From Nissolia schottii (taxonomy: Eukaryota; Streptophyta; Magnoliopsida; Fabales; Fabaceae), in NCBI GenBank assembly GCA_003254905.1, contig QANU01001262.1:340612-404611 (forward strand): a stretch of 64,000 nucleotides of DNA. Reading direction: 5' to 3'. Under the pieces are notes generated by a model that saw only the letters and a list, made by a program, of their open reading frames with translations, was not told where the DNA came from and did not search any database. A program made the position numbers and the translations under genes. Positions 37,033-47,300 of this stretch are shown here, piece after piece. Position 1 is the stretch's first letter, and every line of letters starts with the position of its first letter.

Positions 37033-38967
37033 ATGTCATTCTCTGTCACGCAAAAGCTTACGGTTGAATCTCCTCTACCCCTCTTCCACAACCTTGTTCA
37101 CTCTCCCGATCCCAAACTCTCTCTTTCCTTTCCTGCATGCCCAATCCTCCTTCCTCCTCTTCAAGCTTCTAGTCAACGCGTCTCCAGTTTCGCTCAGGTT
37201 TCTTCTTCTTCTTCTTCTTTTTGATTAATCACTTACTACGATTTCCTGATTGCATTGGAATTTGTTTCAGGGCGGCGGTAATTTCGTGGATGATCCTCGC
37301 GCGCGGATGCGTCGAATCAGTCCCGATGAAGAAGAAGAAGAAGAGGAGGAAGACGATGAGGATCGGAGCCTGGATCTGTTGATGAGGTTCGTTGAGAATG
37401 TGTTCAAGAAGGTTTCCAAGAGGGCCAGGAAAGCAGTTCGATCTGTCCTCCCTGTCCCCATCTCTGCCAAGCTGGTAGGTAGGAGAGCATAGCATACATG
37501 TTTGTGTCAAGTGATTTTCATTTCGAAATTTCCGTATTGTCAAACAAGCAGACCCTAATTTTATTTTTAATTTTTAATCCTCCCTTTTTCATACCCAACT
37601 TCAACCTTTGGTTGGAACACTGCGTTTATGATTTTATCTATTTTTCCTCTAGTAGTGTGCCAGTGAATGAGTTTGTGTCAGTCCATATATTCTGTGAATT
37701 GGATGTTCTCTTAGCATTCTGCTGCACAAAACCTATGCATGTCTTAACTTTCATAAACTTAATAACAGTGGTTCAAAACTCATGATCATGACTGGCACTT
37801 TTATAGAAAATGTGCAACTGCAATTTTTTTATTCTTTCCAATTTTACTTTGGGGATTAAACATATCTTTTAACACAGGTGGGTTTTTCTGTAAATGGAGT
37901 CCTGATGCTGGCATTCATGTGGATTTTGAAGGCATTTCTTGAGGTATTGTTTTCCTTCATTTTAAGATGGGCATCAACATTGTTAACAGTTTGTTACAGA
38001 ATGCCATTTCTAGATCAACCATAACATATTTTCTGTTTAAGATGGGCTTACTTCTTTTGGGTATTTAATAATGCTTTTGGGGACCTGCATGATTATAGTT
38101 ATGAGTTCGTTACAGTCTATGCAGATAGAATTTTGTGACCTTTACCTGTTTAGCTTGTTTTCTAAGCTTTTACTACTGAACAGTGAAGCTTCTGCATTGC
38201 ATTACCTTTTGTGCTACTAATGTCCAAAGCACCATAAAGTTAGTTGGGATTAGGATATAAGGCGGCCTAGTGCACAGGGCTTCCACCAATGTGGGGTCTA
38301 AGGAGGGTTAGCCTTATAATCCCGGGCTCCTTCCTATTAAGTCCATGCCTAACAACTCTGATTACCAGAAGAAAACTTGCAGCATACCCTCCTGAAATTT
38401 ACCTCCAGGCAGCGTTTGGGTGCATGATTGAACTCAATTTAAATTTGTTTGTTGCTTTTATTGCACTTTACTTTATTTCCACAGAGCACAATAAACAATC
38501 TAGTGCATTTCTTGTCACACTTGCGTTTTTCTTAATGACAAGGTCGGATACCTATGGTTCAGTGAGATCAGTGCAAAATTGATGTCTAAAATGTGGCACC
38601 AGGTTATTTAGGCAGGATATGTTAAACTGTAATGGTGATGATTTTGCTAATTGATTCTTTGGAGGGAGCAAAAGAGCATATATATCTTATTGGGGACTCG
38701 TAGGATTTTAGCTTTAGCACAATCTGGAGCATCTATTGACTTATTTCATCTGAACTTGTACTAGCCTTGAAACGTTTTTGGTACTGATACCTTTAGTTAA
38801 TTCTATGCATGCAGGTTGTATGCACCCTTGGAAGCGTAGTATTCATAAGCATCTTATTAATCCGTGGGATATGGTCCGGTGTTAGCTTCTTACAAGAAAG
38901 CCGAAACCAAAAGTTAGATGAAATTGATTTAGAGCCCCTTGCATGGAATCGTGTGCAGCCTGTGTGA
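37033..38967 (+). CDS. SHW1: SHW1-like protein (SHORT HYPOCOTYL IN WHITE LIGHT 1)
   Basis: Exons 37033-37197, 37271-37474, 37878-37943 and 38815-38967, each a whole number of codons; 195 aa. The N-terminal 55 residues are Ser/Pro/Leu-rich and could be a plastid transit peptide. An acidic block follows (PDEEEEEEEEDDEDRSLD, residues ~71-88), then basic KKVSKRARKAVRSVLP, then two hydrophobic helices (VNGVLMLAFMWILKAFLEV and SVVFISILLIRGIWSGV), and the C-terminal WNRVQPV. The acidic-basic-hydrophobic order recalls Arabidopsis SHW1, a light-signalling regulator, but this match is from memory and the two membrane-like helices would suit an organelle membrane protein. Alternative: plastid membrane protein of unknown function. 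The gene structure is solid; the name is less so. Intron 3 holds a SINE-like fragment. Confidence 0.7.
38261..38320. mobile_element. Au-like SINE remnant
   Basis: GGCGGCCTAGTGCACAGGGC followed by CCACCAATGTGGGGTCTAAGGAGGGTTA resembles one end of plant Au SINEs (GGCGGCCYRGTGCACNARGCTCCCGCYATGYGGGGTC). Only about 60 bp is recognisable and the tRNA-derived promoter part is absent, so it is a truncated old copy in intron 3 of the SHW1-like gene. Confidence 0.5.
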
Positions 38968-39134
38968 CTTGAATTGTTCTTTGGCGAGCCACAATTGCGA
39001 CTAATTATTTTGTTTCGAAAGACAAGTATATCGTATTAAGGAAATACTGGACACGATAGAAACTTAACATTGCTACAGGATGCATTTTTTGCTGCAACTC
39101 TGACTGGCTGTGAATAAAGAATAAGACTGCTCTG

Positions 39135-39216
39135 AAATATTTGTAATTCGTGATCGAAATGTTTCTTTAGATGAAGGAAACTAAATATTTGTAATTTGTG
39201 ATCGAAATGTTTCTTT
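39135..39216 (+). repeat. Short tandem duplication at the breakpoint of the inverted repeat
   Basis: A 34-bp word (AAATATTTGTAATTYGTGATC...) occurs at 39135-39168 and again at 39183-39216 with one mismatch, period 48 bp. The second copy ends 3 bp before the left arm of the inverted duplication begins. Confidence 0.8.
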
Positions 39217-39218
39217 TG

Positions 39219-40014
39219 TTGACGCTTGGAGGAACATTCTTCTTGGGCCTCATAACTATTGCATCTTTTTCCGCTCTCTTCGTTATTTTTCCCTTCAATT
39301 GATGCATACGTGATTTTTCTTTTCAATTCTCCTATCTGGCCATGTTTTCTACATCTCAAGTCAGTATCAAGGCCATCTTGTTTGTCCAATGATTCCATGT
39401 TCTTAAACTGTGCGTTATTAAAATATAGTCACAATTTGGTGGACAGGACAAGGCACGTGGAATACGGCGTTTAAGTTGTTAAAATATAATTGGAAAGCCG
39501 ACATTTTTAAAACTAGGGTCAACATTGACTAGTTTTTGTGACTAGTAGTTGGTTCACTTCTCCTCTTTTGTTCTATTTTGATTTGCTTCACTAGGTAATG
39601 TTAATTTGTATGTCTGTTGTCTGGTTCGTTAGAGTAAAACTTAAAATTTATCAAGTATAATTGTGCCTTTAATTCTTCCTAGCACCCGATTCTTGTCATA
39701 ATGCTGAAGCTTGTATACTCTCCTCTTCATTTTCACGTCTTCCCTATAGTTTTGAATTCAATAAACTTTTATTTCGTACAAATTCAACATAGCATGACTT
39801 TGCAGTGTGAAAGTTTTTGCCACTTTGTGAGAGAGATTAACTATGCATCAAATATACCACGAGTACATAAATCTCACCTTAATCTTTGCAGTATTTTGGA
39901 CCGACATTTGTCCACGATGCAAGCAAGATGAATGTATCACCTCCACACTATGTGGATCCTTATGAACTATAAGTTGAAAGGATATCACAGATGGCACCTC
40001 GGCTAAACTAAAGG
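39219..40014 (+). pseudogene. Truncated copy of the plastid membrane protein gene
   Basis: 39219-39290 matches part of exon 3 of the intact gene at 46381-48566, with about 15 bp deleted inside it. 39889-40014 matches exon 4 (YFGPTFVHDASK block) after an intact acceptor, but a change leaves an early TAA where the intact copy reads ELLEDER. Exons 1 and 2 are absent. It lies 250 bp past the SHW1-like stop codon in the same direction, so read-through transcripts might include it. Not expected to make a protein. Confidence 0.85.
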
Positions 40015-40203
40015 CAACCTTTTTACAACATACAATAGCTCTTAGGAATCTAGATACATATATCAAGGAATCTGTTATCTTTAGCCTCTATTGATTTATT
40101 TCCATTTGTAATTAATAAAAAATACCAACATCATGAACTTGTAACTCAATTCTCTCTAGATACATCCTTGGCATTTTGCACATATGATATATAAAACTGA
40201 AAT

Positions 40204-40668
40204 TCAGATTAAAAGACCATTAGGAGCAGCATTACAGGTAGATGATAGAGATTTTAGAATGGGAGGGAAAATGCGTGAGTGGGGAGATATGACTTGGTCT
40301 TGGATGAACTTGTTAGAATTGTTAGGATCAGGGACCCAAAGAATCTCACTCATGTTTGGGGTCTCAACATAAGACATGGTGAACTCTCCAATCTTGACCA
40401 ACGTGCCTCTCTTGCCTGCCCTCAGCACGAGGTTGTTGCGCTGGTAGGAGAAGATGCCACTGGTCAGCCAAATGATGTCACCGGCCTCAAAAGCGTTGCA
40501 CTCGTTTCCCCAGAGCTGAAAGTGAACAGATGCAGTCTCATCGGCCACAAGTGCAAAGCATACCTTGTTTTGCCCTTCCACCGTTGTCCTGCCCTTGTCC
40601 AAAAGTATGAATTTGGTGTCTATGTTGTTCTGAGCAGCAGGCACAATGTCTTTCAGAACAATCATCAT
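40204..40668 (-). CDS. SOSS complex subunit B-like OB-fold protein, stop-shifted copy
   Basis: Intronless 154-aa frame, start ATG at 40668. Residues 1-138 are identical to the copy at 45721: VLKDIVPAAQNN, CFALVADETASVHFQLWG, AGDIIWLTSGIFSYQRNNLVLRAG and GEFTMSYVETPNMSEI are the OB-fold blocks of SOSS-B/hSSB single-stranded-DNA-binding proteins, which act in double-strand-break repair in animals (family knowledge). The CTGTAA end of the other copy is CTAAAA here, so the stop is lost and 16 unrelated residues follow to the next TAA. The homology with the other copy stops at about 40725, inside its 5' UTR intron, so this copy lacks the known first exon and promoter and would need another upstream exon. 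Function is uncertain. Confidence 0.8.
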   Translation of the reverse strand: MMIVLKDIVPAAQNNIDTKFILLDKGRTTVEGQNKVCFALVADETASVHFQLWGNECNAFEAGDIIWLTSGIFSYQRNNLVLRAGKRGTLVKIGEFTMSYVETPNMSEILWVPDPNNSNKFIQDQVISPHSRIFPPILKSLSSTCNAAPNGLLI

Positions 40669-40725
40669 CTTCTACTTTGGTCTGGTTACTGCCACAACCT
40701 GCATACACGGACAAACACAAAGGTT

Positions 40726-43689
40726 AGAGTTTAGAGAGGAAGTGATGGATATGCGACGATCATGTAAATCTCCATTCTGTTAGCCCTAGAAGGACATTAA
40801 ACACATACATTAATGCACTGGTAAACAGACAATACAGCAGGAAAAAAAGAAGCGTTGGTTTGTGACTCCATTTGCAGAAATTGGGGTCACTTTTTGCGCC
40901 TGTTGTGTGCTTGGTACTCTAGAATTAATCATTCTGTTCGCACAATTAATTAAATTAGTTAATATCTATATATATATATATATATAGAATCAAGGCGCAA
41001 CCAGGATCTCACTAACATAACATAACGGCATAATCCTTGGTATCTCACAAGGAGGGGAAACTAAAAGAAAAATGGCCAAATGATTAATCTCTGATACCTT
41101 ACAAAGCGGGCAAAGTCTTCAGAACATGTCATGCAGTTAGAACCTGAACCTGATCCCTCTGTAGGTATTGAAAAGCCTTGCAGATTTCTTGAGCTCGGTG
41201 CTGCGGTTCTCTTTATCTTATTGACAGAGTTGAAGGCTCATGCATTATGTGACTCTGTCATTCAAAAACAGCAGCATTCAATCTCGAACAGTATCTAATC
41301 ATCTGATGTGGTGCACCTTGAGACCTTTATTTTGAAAAAAACAATGAATTATTAGTTATCATATACAGAAATGAATGTCACATCTCAAATCAAGGCACTG
41401 CATGTACATTTTGAGAGAGAGATTTTTATTTGCTCTAGGAGTCCAAACGTTCTGTACCATTCAATGTTTGCAATATTAATTAATGAATATGGATTATTTA
41501 AGAAACAAGAGTGATCCAAGTTCATCAATATGCCAAACAATGAATCGATCAGAGTTTTGAATTCTCTTACTCTGATAGCACCTAAGAATTTCTTTGCATT
41601 TTTTCGAAGCACAATTCTTTTAGGACTCGTGTCAAATATTTTATGCATCCAACCCATATACAATCATTCAATTACTTCTAACCAACATCTTAAGCTTTCC
41701 AGATATAGTTAGTTCTGGACGTAATACATTCGTTGTCGATTTTGGGAACCCAAACTACTATAGACTATAGAGTACAAGATAATATGTATCATAGATAACT
41801 TCAGGGTAAATATAGTTACTCAGGTTTGAAAGATTCTGGAAGTTTTCCTTTGTCACGTCGGTTTGTAACTTCATTTGTAGAAATTGGCATAACTTGTTGC
41901 ACCTGCAAATGGACTGAACCAATATTTTTTTTTCCTGGCATTGATACTCCAAAGCCAATACTACCACAGGTACTGCAACAACTCTTCTCAGAGTTAAATT
42001 ACGTAACTCTGTCTCCTCCTTCAAATCCCCTTCTTATTTTTAGTACTCCGCATCATAATATATCACGCCACACGAAACCACTTCTTCTAATTCCTCACTT
42101 CAGGTCTTCAATCTAATACCATAACAAAATTCTCTAGCTGTGATATAAAAAAGCTCATATTAGTAGTTTCCAGCAGGTAAAATAGCACTCCTATTAACTG
42201 CTTCCTAATGTTTTCAGTCAGAGACTTAAGCACAACAAGATGATAACCGTTCATCGAAGATTGTTGCTTATTAGCTTTTGATGTTTATGTTCAGGTGAAC
42301 TATAATAAACTCTCAAACTTAACCTCATACCAATAGAATCATCATAAACAACAATAGAACCTGAGTTAAGTTTAATTTGAAATATGTATAGAAGAGGAGT
42401 TTAAATGTGATCTTCAGTCAGTGTAAAATTCCATGTGATATCAGTAAAACATGAAGGCCCAAACTAAAATTCCTGCATTTAGTTTGGCATTCTAACTAAG
42501 AAATATCACAACAACTGTATGCACCCAACTTCTGTTAATTACTTCATTTCTTCTGCTCCAAAAATCACTTTCATTCAGTTATCTCCACACACATCCAATT
42601 TTATCACATCATTAACAAGTAAAAATTTAATCAAATCAGTATTGTTTGTGACAAATGCCAATACTAACTAGTGTAGAGTTGTTTTAACCAAAGCACACAC
42701 CCTATGCATTAATTTGCTAAAATAGTGTTCAGAAACAAATTGGGATCAAGCTCTAAAACAGGGGAAAATTCGTGGATACCTTGAAACTGGGAGAGTTAGT
42801 GGAAGTGGAAGAAGAGGAAGAAGCAGGGAAAACGAAGGAAGTGAATAAAGGCCATCACTTTCTGACCAGAGACTCCCAAATGCAATCTGAGAAGCACAAT
42901 TCCCTCCAGAACCTGCAACTACAGCCCAAGGCACACAAATCCTGCAACCTTTTTCTTTTCTTTTTTTTTTTTTGCACCGAACCCCACAAAAAAAATGAAT
43001 CAAGCATCGAAAGCTTTGAATTCCAGAAATTAAAATTGAAAAATGAAAATTGCAATTCACAGTTTAATTTTTGAACCTGAAGCGAAACACGAAATGCACC
43101 TGATTGGAGTGAAATGCGAGCTCGCCAACAAGGAGGGATGGCAGCGTGAAGCGGCGGCGTGATGCGACGGCGATGGTGGAGATGCATTCAGAGACGGTGG
43201 CGCACGCTTGTGAGTTGTGAGCGATAGAGATGATCCAGAATCGTCAATTTTTGTTGGGAAGGTCAGAATGAGAGTTGTTGTGAATTTGGGCTAGCCCTAG
43301 GGTACCCGACCCAAGCCCAATGTGAACAGGGTTTTGGAGGGCCAGGGCTTTAGAAGCCCATGACAATATGGAGTAGCGTTTGGGTTGACAATTACACCGG
43401 TCTAAATTAATGGAAATTGAACTTTTTTGACAGTACTAACCCTGTAGGAAATTCCTACACGGTCCCCCGCCTGCGGTGTTTTTCTTTTGACATCGCAAAG
43501 CCTAACTTAGGGTATGTTTCTAAAACTCCACTCGTCTGAGAGTAAAAGTCATAAAATTAACAACCAGGTAGCTTTTTATCTTGTGCTTTTGTTTTTCGTC
43601 TTTTAATTTATCTCTCTCTCTTTTTTAATGGGACTTTTAATTGTTTTTTCTTGGTCAATATGGGACTTTTAATTTATCGATGGAGGTAC
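40726..43689. other. Spacer between inverted arms, no recognised gene
   Basis: Two minus-strand segments, 40856-40904 and 41862-41910, are about 80% alike and read roughly QxVxPISxNxVTN, one of them preceded by TTTGCAG; they look like fragments of duplicated exons. A GC-rich stretch at 43090-43260 ends (minus strand) in a plausible donor CAG|GTGC and could be a first exon or 5' UTR, possibly for the OB-fold copy at 40204-40668. No protein family was recognised, so no gene is called. A (TA)n tract lies at 40968-40985. Confidence 0.35.
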
Positions 43690-45148
43690 TAGGGGTGTTC
43701 ATGGGCCGGGTTGGCCTATACTCGAACCCGGCCAACCCGGCCCTATATTTAGACCAGGCCAATTTTGAGGACCCGGAATCGACCCTAAACCCAATAGGCC
43801 TGATCATCTTCGGGCCGAGTTAAAACCCGGGTTTAGACCGGCCAAAACGTTTTGATTGCAGCAGAAATTCAGATTGCAGATTGCAGAAATTATAGCAGAA
43901 TTACAGATCAAAACTCCATTTATCTGGTGATAAATCATAGCCTAATGTCAATGATTTTGCAACAAAACAAGCACAATGTACAATTCATAGCAGTCATCTA
44001 CTCTAATAGTTTCCAGCTTAACTTGTTAGAACTTCGAGGAAAGCTATCCTCAATCATATAGGTCATTATAAAAAGGATTCTATGCCAACACCAGTTTATG
44101 GGTACACAAGTATTGCTAAGGAGTAAGGATTAACTTAATAGAGTGCATGACCATAAATTTTAGTACGTAAAAAATTATCCATCTCCAAATGGAATGACTA
44201 TCAGCAGATCATTGAAATTCACTTGCAAATATAACTGCCTAAGTTTCATTAAAATAAATAAACAAGCTGGACTGGTGTAAGCTTTATTACTAATACAGTT
44301 GGAATGGAAGCACCACAGTTTAATATAACACAGTCAAGATACATCAAAAAATCATGCTACCAAGATGAGATGCAAAATAAAACACCAACACCACCCGAAA
44401 TGGAGTGATCTTAAAGATCTAGCAAAATTATTCGGAAATGGTAAGTCTAGTATAAACCACAGCTAGCCTCATATCCAAGCAATCATTGATCATCACTCAT
44501 CAGAATGTTCATCCAAAAATGACGAAGAAAAAAGGGAAACAAAAAAAAAAGCAATCAAATTACACTGAAACAGTGGCTTACCAAGGGACGACGAGTGCGC
44601 GGCGAGGCGAGGCGAGGGAGGCGAGGCGAGGCGAGACGAGGCGCGGGAGGCGAGGCGAGGCGAGGCGAGGCGAGGCGCGGGAGGTGAGGCGCGGCGAGGC
44701 GCGGGTTTAGGGTCTGAACTATGAGTCTCGGCAGATGAACTCTGAATTTCAGAAATGAAAATTGAGAAAAGTGAGATGAGGGCTAATTGAGACAAGCCAC
44801 TGAAGAAAGACATTTGGGCTGCTTAATAAAATTGGGCTGAGAAAAAAGAAATTAGGCTGAAAGCCATGGAATAAAAATTGGAAATTGGTAGACCAGAAGT
44901 GCAGAACCTGTGGAAATAAATTGTAATTATGAAGGGAAAAAAATAATAAATGTATAATAATATAGTATACGGGCCGTCGGGCCGGACCGGGTGGCCCGAA
45001 GCTAGACCCAAACCCGATATAAATTTCAATCAGATTTTTTTTCTTAGAGTTTGTTGAAATCGGGCCTGATTAAAATTGGGCCCAATTCGGCCTGAATGCT
45101 TCGGGCTAGTCTGGATTGACGGGCCAGACCGGGTTATGAACACCCCTA
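43690..45148. mobile_element. Non-autonomous hAT-like element, 1.46 kb
   Basis: Flanked by perfect 8-bp repeats GGAGGTAC (43682-43689 and 45149-45156). Both ends begin TAGGGGTGTTCAT (13 bp perfect inverted repeat), followed by GGGCCGGG-type subterminal sequence rich in GGCC and CCCGG. No transposase frame is present. TIR type and 8-bp duplication fit the hAT superfamily. It sits between the two arms of the inverted duplication, 571 bp before the right-hand OB-fold gene, and contains a GAGGC array. Confidence 0.85.
44596..44705. repeat. GAGGC tandem array inside the hAT element
   Basis: About 110 bp made of GGCGA and GGCGCGG units, nearly pure purine plus C, with an overall 5-bp period. GC content is far above the neighbouring DNA. 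Open frames across it are composition artefacts. Confidence 0.9.
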
Positions 45149-45259
45149 GGAGGTACTATTAAAAAAAAAAAATCAAAACCTATCTCATTCTCCTACAATC
45201 CAATCCAAAAAGAAGTTGCTCCTCAGGGCCCAGCCCATTATATGGCACTGCAGCAAACA

Positions 45260-45268
45260 TATATAAAA
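45260..45268 (+). promoter_or_regulatory. TATA box of the right-hand SOSS-B gene
   Basis: TATATAAAA about 30 bp before a plausible transcription start near 45290. A 5' UTR exon would end at 45327 (CTAAG|GTAATG) and a 363-bp UTR intron would end at 45690 (GTGTGCAG), 30 bp before the ATG. Inferred from sequence only. Confidence 0.55.
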
Positions 45269-45663
45269 GCAGGTCAGTCAGGTATGCAATCGCAAGCGCC
45301 AAGGAAAAACGTTTTTGAGAACCTAAGGTAATGTCGTCGTCTCTCTGTTTTCAAAAGCCCTGGCACGTAAACCCAAAATCAACCATGTCCTTGCAAACAA
45401 CCCCCCACCAAATCGAAAAAACAATAAAAGAATTCAGCATGGTCAACTAATTACACCAACCGGTGGTGTCGTTCACCCTACTCTTTCTTTCTTGCTTTAT
45501 TTGAGGGTGCTTTTGATTTGTCCGTCCGTTATAATTTTTGTTTCCCCTTTCTTTTGGTTTCTCTTTTCTTCCTGAAACGAGTTTCGGTCGGAGGTGTATT
45601 GTTATTCCTCTTTAATTGCTAAGGCGCCCATGACTGACAGACATACATCACTATTCCTCCCTA

Positions 45664-47300
45664 AAAACCTGTGTTTGTCCGTGTGTGCAGTTTGTGGCAG
45701 TAACAAGACCAAAGTAGAAGATGATGATTGTTCTGAAAGACATTGTGCCTGCTGCTCAGAACAACATAGACACCAAATTCATACTTTTGGACAAGGGCAG
45801 GACAACGGTGGAAGGGCAAAACAAGGTATGCTTTGCACTTGTGGCCGATGAGACTGCATCTGTTCACTTTCAGCTCTGGGGAAACGAGTGCAACGCTTTT
45901 GAGGCCGGTGACATCATTTGGCTGACCAGTGGCATCTTCTCCTACCAGCGCAACAACCTCGTGCTGAGGGCAGGCAAGAGAGGCACGTTGGTCAAGATTG
46001 GAGAGTTCACCATGTCTTATGTTGAGACCCCAAACATGAGTGAGATTCTTTGGGTCCCTGATCCTAACAATTCTAACAAGTTCATCCAAGACCAAGTCAT
46101 ATCTCCCCACTCACGCATTTTCCCTCCCATTCTGTAATCTCTATCATCTGCCTGTTACCTTGATTAATGCTGCTCCTAATAGTCTTTTCATCTGTGAAGG
46201 GTGGATCTAGGGAGAATTGAGTCAACATAGAAGAATGCAACATTTATAACAAGTTCTTCCTGTTGATACTTTTATATATATTACAAATGGAAATAAATCA
46301 ACAGATGCTAAAGATAACAGATTTCTTGATATATGCATCTAGATTCCTAAGAGCTATTGTATGTTGTAAAAAGGTTTCCTTTAATTTAGCCGAGGTGCCA
46401 TCTGTGATATCCTTTCATCTTCCAACAGTTCATAAGGATCCACATACTGTGGAGGTGATACATGCATCTTGCTTGCATCGTGGACAAATGTTGGTCCAAA
46501 ATACTGCAAAGATTAAAAAACATGAGATTTATGAACAAGAAACATCAATATAAAACTCAGTAGTTCTAAAAAAGGGGCAAAAACTTTCACACTGTGAAGT
46601 CATGCTATATTGAGTTTGTACCAAAGATAAGTTTGTTGCCTAGTACTGAATTCAAAACCACAGGGAAGACTGAAAATGTATAAAAGAGCATATGAGCTTC
46701 AGCATTATGACAGGAATCGGGTGTTACGAAGAATTTAGGCACAATTATACTGGATAAATTCACTGTTTTGCTCTAACAAACCAGGCAACAAACACAAACA
46801 TACAAATTAACATGACCTAGTGAAGCAAATTAAAATAGAACAAAGAGGAGTGAAACAACTACAAGTCTACAACTATTGCTGACATAGTGAAACTATAAAT
46901 CAATGGCCTTCAGTTTAAATGGATTTCCCTCCTAATAAACAAAACACTAGTGAATGTAGACCCTAGGTTTAAAAATGTCAGCTTTCCAACTGTATTTAAC
47001 AACTTATAACTCCATATTCCATATGCCTTGTCCTGTCCATCAGATTGTTACTTTATTTTTTAATAACGCACAAATTAAGAACATGGGATCATTGTACAGA
47101 TAAGATGGCCTCGGTACTTAATAACATGACTTGAGATGTAGAAAACGTTGGCCAGATAGGAGAATTAAAATGAAAAATCACGTATGCATCAATTGAAGGG
47201 AAAATAGCTTACAAAGTAGAGAGCAGAAAAAGATGCAACAGTTATGAGGATCAACGGCCAAAATGCCAAGAAGAATGTTCCTCCAAGCGTAAGCAAAAGT
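45664..47300. repeat. Right arm of the large inverted duplication
   Basis: Counterpart of 39219-40725 in opposite orientation. It contains the complete OB-fold gene and the last two exons of the intact membrane-protein gene, so this side looks like the source locus and the left side the derived copy. Confidence 0.88.
45721..46137 (+). CDS. SOSS complex subunit B-like OB-fold protein
   Basis: 138 aa, coding part in one exon, ATG at 45721, preceded by a probable 5' UTR intron (45328-45690). The whole protein is one OB fold plus a short tail: VLKDIVPAAQNNIDTKFILL (strand 1), CFALVADETASVHFQLWGNE, AGDIIWLTSGIFSYQRNNL and RGTLVKIGEFTMSYVETPN correspond to the strand blocks of human SOSSB1/2, single-stranded-DNA-binding subunits acting in DNA break repair and checkpoint signalling. 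The plant homologues are little studied. The length is somewhat below the human protein because the disordered tail is short. Convergent with the gene at 46381-48566, only 243 bp between stop codons. Confidence 0.9.
   Translation: MMIVLKDIVPAAQNNIDTKFILLDKGRTTVEGQNKVCFALVADETASVHFQLWGNECNAFEAGDIIWLTSGIFSYQRNNLVLRAGKRGTLVKIGEFTMSYVETPNMSEILWVPDPNNSNKFIQDQVISPHSRIFPPIL

Larger units (their letters stand above)
39219..40725. repeat. Left arm of a large inverted duplication
   Basis: Reverse-complement match to about 45664-47300. It includes a broken copy of the last two exons of the gene at 46381-48566 and a complete copy of the OB-fold gene at 45721. The flanking DNA carries substitutions and indels, while the OB-fold coding part shows none. 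The outer break falls inside the third exon of the broken gene and the inner break inside the 5' UTR intron of the OB-fold gene. Confidence 0.88.

Noticed and set aside
40279..40734. Open frame of about 150 codons antisense to the left SOSS-B gene, and its twin at 45661-46110
   Set aside because: It is the reverse strand of the OB-fold coding region. Its openness in both copies follows from their identity; it has no family features.
44486..44813. Arg/Glu/Ala-rich frames on both strands
   Set aside because: Artefact of the GAGGC array inside the hAT element.
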